Below, piece after piece: positions 13,123-16,770 of a stretch of 16,770 nucleotides of DNA (position 1 is its first letter; each line of letters begins with the position of its first letter). Source of the DNA: Hyphomonadaceae bacterium UBA4763 (GTDB lineage Bacteria > Pseudomonadota > Alphaproteobacteria > Caulobacterales > Aquidulcibacteraceae); contig DHHV01000113.1 in NCBI GenBank assembly GCA_002403455.1, forward strand, positions 1-16,770, written 5' to 3'. Position numbers and translations under genes: made by a program. The notes under the pieces were generated by a model. That model did not search any database and was not told the DNA's origin. It saw nothing but the letters and a program-made list of their open reading frames with translations.

Positions 13123-14182
13123 GCGAGGTTTTTCAAAGGTAGGTGGCGGTGACGTTGCCACCCCAGTTCCCGTCGGCTATTTGATTGTTAGTCGTGCTCA
13201 TTGTCGATATGAGTTTCTTCCGCGACATCCGCGACTTAACGCTGCACAAGCTGATCGTGCGGCTTTGCTAGTATTCGAGACCCGAGCGCCTTTTTTAGAC
13301 GCACAAGGCGTGGTGTTGCGCGCGCCGCGCGGGTTTGGGTTGTGGTGGTGGGATAAGAATGCCGCTGCCGGTGACGGAGGCGCTGGGACAACAGCCCGCG
13401 TATTGCCGGAAGCGGCTCTCTTTGTTGTAGAGGATGGGTGGAGGCAGGTCCAAACCCGTGAAGGTGTTGAAGCGCGCTATTGCGAAGATCTGACGTTGAT
13501 CGCTTCGCAATGGCGCAGGCGCCCTTTCACTGCCGATCAATGGCAGGCGTTCGTCAACAGCGTAGATCATCCAAAACTGCCTGCGCCCGCAAATCCGCCA
13601 AGCGTAGAAGCGGCGCAGATAGCGCCGCGTGCGGCCTCAAAATTACCGATCGTTGCGCCGCCGCAATTTTGGACCCGCATGGATCGATTGGCTTGGATCA
13701 GCATGGCCATTTGCGGCGCAGCCTGCCTTGTCTTCGCAGCACAGGCGTTGAATTATACCCGCGCGGCGGCGTTTGATCGTGCCGCGATCGAGAAGATTCG
13801 GGCGGAGGAATCGGCCGATCCAAAGCGCGCGGTCAATGAGGCGGAGCTTGCCTTGATCAAAGACCAGTCCGATCTGGGTGACCGGCCGAGCCCTGTGCTG
13901 ATTGTCGCCGAGACATATAAGGCTCTCGCACAATTTGGCATTCAACCGCGGCGCTGGCAGGCAAACCCTGAGGAAATTCGGATGGAAATCGTGCAGACTG
14001 ACGCCGTTCGTATCGAAGATATTGCCTCGCTGCTAGAACGAAACGCCATCTTGAAGAATGTAGTTGCGCAAAAGGACCCGGTCAGCGGCGCCCAAATGAT
14101 TGTTGCTAAGATTTGCGGGCCGTTGCGCGCGCCGGAATGCCGCAGTGAAGCGGCTGATGTAGACGAGACGCCCACCCCATGA
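13046..14182 (+). CDS. gspL: Type II secretion inner-membrane protein, GspL-like
   Basis: Inner-membrane platform protein that would link the cytoplasmic ATPase GspE to GspM. Up to 378 residues: a cytoplasmic part of about 210, one membrane helix at about 215-235 (LAWISMAICGAACLVFAAQA), and a periplasmic part of about 140 ending in a ferredoxin-like pattern (IRMEIVQTDAVRIEDIASLL). The actin-like motifs of typical GspL are not visible and the cytoplasmic part is shorter, so the name rests on topology and position between K and M. Start: ATG 13046 has an excellent ribosome site (AAAGGGAG) but overlaps gspK by 77 bp in another frame; ATG 13106 shortens the overlap to 17 bp but has no site. The stop overlaps the gspM start by ATGA. 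Confidence 0.7.
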   Translation: MRKAMEFPLKRMPRNSPALKMPFLGERGFSKVGGGDVATPVPVGYLIVSRAHCRYEFLPRHPRLNAAQADRAALLVFETRAPFLDAQGVVLRAPRGFGLWWWDKNAAAGDGGAGTTARVLPEAALFVVEDGWRQVQTREGVEARYCEDLTLIASQWRRRPFTADQWQAFVNSVDHPKLPAPANPPSVEAAQIAPRAASKLPIVAPPQFWTRMDRLAWISMAICGAACLVFAAQALNYTRAAAFDRAAIEKIRAEESADPKRAVNEAELALIKDQSDLGDRPSPVLIVAETYKALAQFGIQPRRWQANPEEIRMEIVQTDAVRIEDIASLLERNAILKNVVAQKDPVSGAQMIVAKICGPLRAPECRSEAADVDETPTP

Positions 14183-14751
14183 AATCGATGATCGAGCGAT
14201 TAACAGCTCGTTTGGGCGTCGGATTGCATGCGGTGTCACTGCGCGAGCGCGCTTTGGTATCGATCCTTTTTCTGATCGGCGTGATGTATCTGACTTTGCT
14301 GCTGTTTGATTGGTCGCAGTCAGCCCGCAATGAAGCGGTTGAGGCACGCGCAACACACGCGCAGGTCATTCGAGAGCGCGATGCCCGCGTCCGGGGATCT
14401 ATCTTCGGACGTGTTGAGGAGGAATTGGAGCAATTGCGCGCCGACGCCTTTTTGGGAGAGACATATGCGATTGCGCGGCTGACAGCCGAATCGACGATTG
14501 AGACGTTGGCGACCGCCGCCGGGGTCCAATCGCTACGCGTTTCCGGAACCTTGTCTCCAGAAACATCAAGCCCACTGCAGGTCCATCTTATTGCGGTCCA
14601 GGGCAGGTTTGATTGGGACATTTACATTGCGTTTCTTGCAAAATTAAGTCAGTTGGAGCAGTCCGTCGCGATTGTGGGAGCTGGCGCCGAGTTGAGCGGC
14701 GCGACCTCGTTTCAATTATCATTGCGGGTCCTGGTGGCCGAAAGCAGGTAA
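14179..14751 (+). CDS. gspM: Type II secretion inner-membrane protein GspM
   Basis: Bitopic protein that stabilises GspL in the assembly platform. The product is 190 residues. The LRERALVSIL segment at 21-30 is the usual GspM entry into the membrane helix (27-44, ending LLLFDW). A charged coiled-coil stretch follows (45-90; NEAVEARATHAQVIRERDAR), then a compact periplasmic ferredoxin-like domain (about 100-190; VHLIAVQGRFDWDIYIAFLAKL and a final SLRVLV strand). The order coiled coil then ferredoxin-like fold is the standard one. The start overlaps the previous stop by 4 bp; the next gene begins 2 bp after its TAA. Confidence 0.82.
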   Translation: MKSMIERLTARLGVGLHAVSLRERALVSILFLIGVMYLTLLLFDWSQSARNEAVEARATHAQVIRERDARVRGSIFGRVEEELEQLRADAFLGETYAIARLTAESTIETLATAAGVQSLRVSGTLSPETSSPLQVHLIAVQGRFDWDIYIAFLAKLSQLEQSVAIVGAGAELSGATSFQLSLRVLVAESR

Positions 14752-14753
14752 TC

Positions 14754-15317
14754 GTGCCGTTTTCGATAAACCGAACCATGTTACTGTTTGGCTTGGCGTG
14801 TCCGGCCGCTTTGAGCCTAGGCTGGGTCTCCGCACATGTGCCAATTGGCGATGCGCCGGTCGTGGCGCAGCGCATAGAGTCGGTGCCAAAAGTCGAGCAT
14901 CCAGGTCTTCAAATTGGGTTAGCGGCCGCGCAGTTTGATAGGATGGGGCTCAGTGCGCCGAAGCTAGAAACGCCGCAACAGAACGAACTCGATGTAGCAG
15001 TGGCGCCCAGCGCGCCAATTGAACAATTGTTTTCTGAGGTTCTCACGGCAATTCAGGCGACAGGGCCTCGCGGTGCGGTGTGGATTGTCGATCCCGACGG
15101 AGAAGACGGTCGACGCTTATTAAAGCGCGGTGAGGAGTTTCGCGACGGTTGGACTTTGTCGGCGATTTCCGACCAGGAAGTTATTCTCACGCGCGAGGAG
15201 GAGATGCGGTCGGTAAATCCATTTGGGGCCCGGCCAGAGGATCCTAGCCAACCAAACACCGCACCGGAACGCCCGAAACGATCGAGGCGAGCCGGTCGCG
15301 CCGAAACGCCGGGATGA
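14754..15317 (+). CDS. Type II secretion GspC/XpsN-like protein with HR domain
   Basis: Probable link between inner-membrane platform and secretin. The product is 187 residues from GTG 14754: membrane helix at 9-27 (MLLFGLACPAALSLGWV), a Pro/Ala-rich linker, then a domain at about 103-150 (GAVWIVDPDGEDG, LKRGEEF, GWTLSAISDQEVIL) with the strand pattern of the GspC homology region that touches the N0 domain of GspD. The tail is Pro/Arg-rich and likely disordered. The ORF is open back to 14613, inside gspM, but a site GCAGG 5 nt before the GTG and the fit to the membrane helix favour 14754; ATG 14778 is another option. Position between M and D equals that of xpsN in Xanthomonas, so it could be named N or C; the fold, not the letter, is supported. 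Confidence 0.65.
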   Translation: MPFSINRTMLLFGLACPAALSLGWVSAHVPIGDAPVVAQRIESVPKVEHPGLQIGLAAAQFDRMGLSAPKLETPQQNELDVAVAPSAPIEQLFSEVLTAIQATGPRGAVWIVDPDGEDGRRLLKRGEEFRDGWTLSAISDQEVILTREEEMRSVNPFGARPEDPSQPNTAPERPKRSRRAGRAETPG

Positions 15318-15501
15318 GATTAATTACGTGTAAGGCGATGCGGGCTTGCCTGACCAATAATCCCGCTTGACGCGCTAACGAGAAGCGTTACCCCCAGCGT
15401 CGCGGTCGGTCGGCTTCTGTCCTTGGCGAAGGCGTTCAAGGTGGGGCGGACCCTTAATGCGAGCGGGCGCCATGCAAGGATTGCGTTTCGACAGGAGGAC
15501 T
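15318..15501. other. Gap between the GspC-like gene and gspD
   Basis: About 184 bp, the only wide gap in the cluster. A small dyad TAACG-5 nt-CGTTA (15376-15390) and a perfect AGGAGG (15493-15498) are seen. No clear promoter or terminator. If gspD starts at an earlier ATG (15457 or 15472) the gap is shorter. Confidence 0.4.
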
Positions 15502-16770
15502 TTGCGTGACCTGCAAGGTAGAGAGAGCGTGGTCGTGGAGCGCGTAAACGTTAAGCCAGAAAATCCCGCCGCCGGATTACGGGTCGGCGCCGCCTTGGCG
15601 CCATTGATGTTTTTCACATTGTCGGCCTGCGCGGGGCGGTTGAGTCTTGATCCTGTCGCGCCCCGCGCGTTCGAAAGCGCAAATCCGCCAGCGCAATTGG
15701 AAACAGACGTGGCGCAATCGGCAGAAGCCCCCGTCCGAACGAGCAAAATCGAGCCTTTGCAATCGGCGCCAAACGCGACACCATCCGCGCCCTCCGCACC
15801 TTCCCGAATTAGCGTCCGTGAGGCGACCGACGCCGACATCGCCGCTATGGTGAATGAAGACCGACTCACAGCGCGATTTCCGCCCCAGCCGGTGGCGCAG
15901 TTCATTGACACTGCTTTTGGACAGTTTTTGGATGTGCCGAATGTGACTGGTCCAGAAATCGCCGACTCACGCCAGATCGTGAGCTTGCGCGGCAATGTGG
16001 ACACAACCAAACGCGCCTTTTTTTCAATGGTCCAGACCGCCTTGCGCGATTACGGCATTGCTGTGCTGATTGAGAATGGCGTCGTGCGGCTCGTGAAAGA
16101 CGCGTTTCTCGCCAGTCAGGCGCCGCAATTAATCCGTACGCGCACACTTCCGGAAACCGCGGAACCCTGGCGCGCCGTCGTTCAGTTTTTTGAATTACGC
16201 TCGGTTGAGGCGAGCGCTTTGGAGGGGTTGCTCCAAGACACTTTTCCTCAGTTTGACAAAGTCAAAATCAAAGTGCGACCGGACATAAACACGATGGTGT
16301 TGACCGGGCCAGCGCGCGATGTCGCGGAAATGGCGCAATTGATCGAGCAAGTTGATCAACCCCGTTTCGCCAATGGACAAGTTGTGCGGATCGAGCCTGC
16401 TTATTGGGCGGCGGAAGCGTTGGCCGCTGCCGTTAGCCAAGCCCTGGCGACCGAGGGTTTTCAGGCAACCACTATTCGCGGTGGCGGAGCCCAACGCGCC
16501 GTGACATTCATGGCAATTCCGTTCACCAACCAATTATTATTATTTTCAAATATTCCAGAGGCGTTTGATCGCGCGATCTATTGGTTGCGCGAATTGGATC
16601 GGCCCGCCGCGCTTGGCAATACCGAAAGCGTGTTCGTGTACACGGTCCAAAACACCAGCGCTGAGGACTTAGGCGAGTTGGTCGCGCGCGTGCGGGCTGG
16701 CGGCGGCGCGCCGCCGCCGCGCGTGCAAACTGGCGCGGCCAATCAAACCCCAGTCGGGGCGACAACCGGG
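15502..16770 (+). CDS. gspD: Type II secretion secretin, N-terminal part (cut by window edge)
   Basis: Outer-membrane ring through which type II substrates leave the cell. The frame is open to the edge, so the beta-barrel secretin domain is outside. A hydrophobic segment ends LSAC with Cys at 15628-15630, a lipobox, so this secretin is predicted to be a lipoprotein, unlike the classical pilotin-dependent ones. A Pro/Ala-rich linker (PSAPSAPS) follows. Next is an N0-like domain (FGQFLDVPNVTG), then N1 with the secretin N signature (FELRSVEASALEGLLQDTF, VKIKVRPDINTMVLTGPARD, MAQLIEQVDQP) and N2/N3 repeats (RIEPAYWAAEALAAAVSQ; FVYTVQNTSAEDLGEL). Start is uncertain: TTG 15502 stands 3 nt after AGGAGG; ATG 15457, ATG 15472, GTG 15529 and GTG 15535 are in frame. 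The late starts give the most normal signal peptide length. Confidence 0.88.
   Translation, partial: MRDLQGRESVVVERVNVKPENPAAGLRVGAALAPLMFFTLSACAGRLSLDPVAPRAFESANPPAQLETDVAQSAEAPVRTSKIEPLQSAPNATPSAPSAPSRISVREATDADIAAMVNEDRLTARFPPQPVAQFIDTAFGQFLDVPNVTGPEIADSRQIVSLRGNVDTTKRAFFSMVQTALRDYGIAVLIENGVVRLVKDAFLASQAPQLIRTRTLPETAEPWRAVVQFFELRSVEASALEGLLQDTFPQFDKVKIKVRPDINTMVLTGPARDVAEMAQLIEQVDQPRFANGQVVRIEPAYWAAEALAAAVSQALATEGFQATTIRGGGAQRAVTFMAIPFTNQLLLFSNIPEAFDRAIYWLRELDRPAALGNTESVFVYTVQNTSAEDLGELVARVRAGGGAPPPRVQTGAANQTPVGATTG

Noticed and set aside
14106..14621. 171-residue minus-strand ORF opposite gspL/gspM
   Set aside because: No ribosome site or motif, and the opposite frame has the GspM layout.
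15375..16010. 211-residue minus-strand ORF opposite gspD
   Set aside because: Ser/Thr/Arg-rich composition typical of an antisense shadow; the plus frame has clear secretin domains.

Overview
The window looks like a chromosomal segment of a GC-rich alphaproteobacterium. This rests on the alphaproteobacterial style of the sdhC-sdhD-sdhA products, an NtrC-like regulator, a receiver protein with a YVGPxRRR-type tail, and a prfB gene with the classical programmed +1 frameshift. I cannot fix the genus by reading. Caulobacterales or Hyphomonadales-like bacteria would fit.

Left block (1-2753), all on the minus strand: prfB (release factor 2, assembled across a frameshift), a small one-pass membrane protein with a Gly/Asp-rich tail 33 bp behind it, a stand-alone XRE-type regulator with a perfect palindrome over its probable promoter, and the N-terminal half of a major facilitator superfamily transporter that runs off the left edge. 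A 254-bp divergent gap with an 18-bp palindrome and a plausible sigma-70 promoter separates prfB from the next block.

Middle block (3008-7903), plus strand: sdhC, sdhD and sdhA, encoding three of the four succinate dehydrogenase subunits. sdhB does not follow. In its place come an exported metallo-beta-lactamase-fold protein and, overlapping it by ATGA, an NtrC-like response regulator that has lost the GAFTGA loop. A lower-GC patch (about 7904-9370) then carries a receiver protein whose phospho-acceptor Asp is replaced by Glu, possibly a small membrane peptide ahead of it, and a strong stem-loop behind it. Short matching repeats lie on both sides of the patch. rsmE (16S rRNA methyltransferase) is convergent at 9379-10155.

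Right block (10288-16770), plus strand: a tightly packed type II secretion cluster in the order G, H-like, J-like, K, L-like, M, C/N-like, D. Many junctions are 4-bp stop/start overlaps. Three proteins have a prepilin peptidase site with Glu at +5. The K protein lacks that Glu, as expected for the tip pseudopilin. The outer-membrane secretin is a predicted lipoprotein cut by the right edge. The order recalls the Xanthomonas xps cluster (E-F-G-H-I-J-K-L-M-N-D), but E, F and one minor pseudopilin gene are missing here. E and F may lie beyond the edge. The J-like and K genes are clearly AT-richer than their neighbours.

I found no tRNA, rRNA, CRISPR array, insertion sequence or transposase. No wholly new system is evident. 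The most unusual items are the Glu-for-Asp receiver with flanking repeats, the GAFTGA-less NtrC paralogue coupled to an exported metallo-hydrolase in the place of sdhB, and the reduced secretion-cluster gene set.
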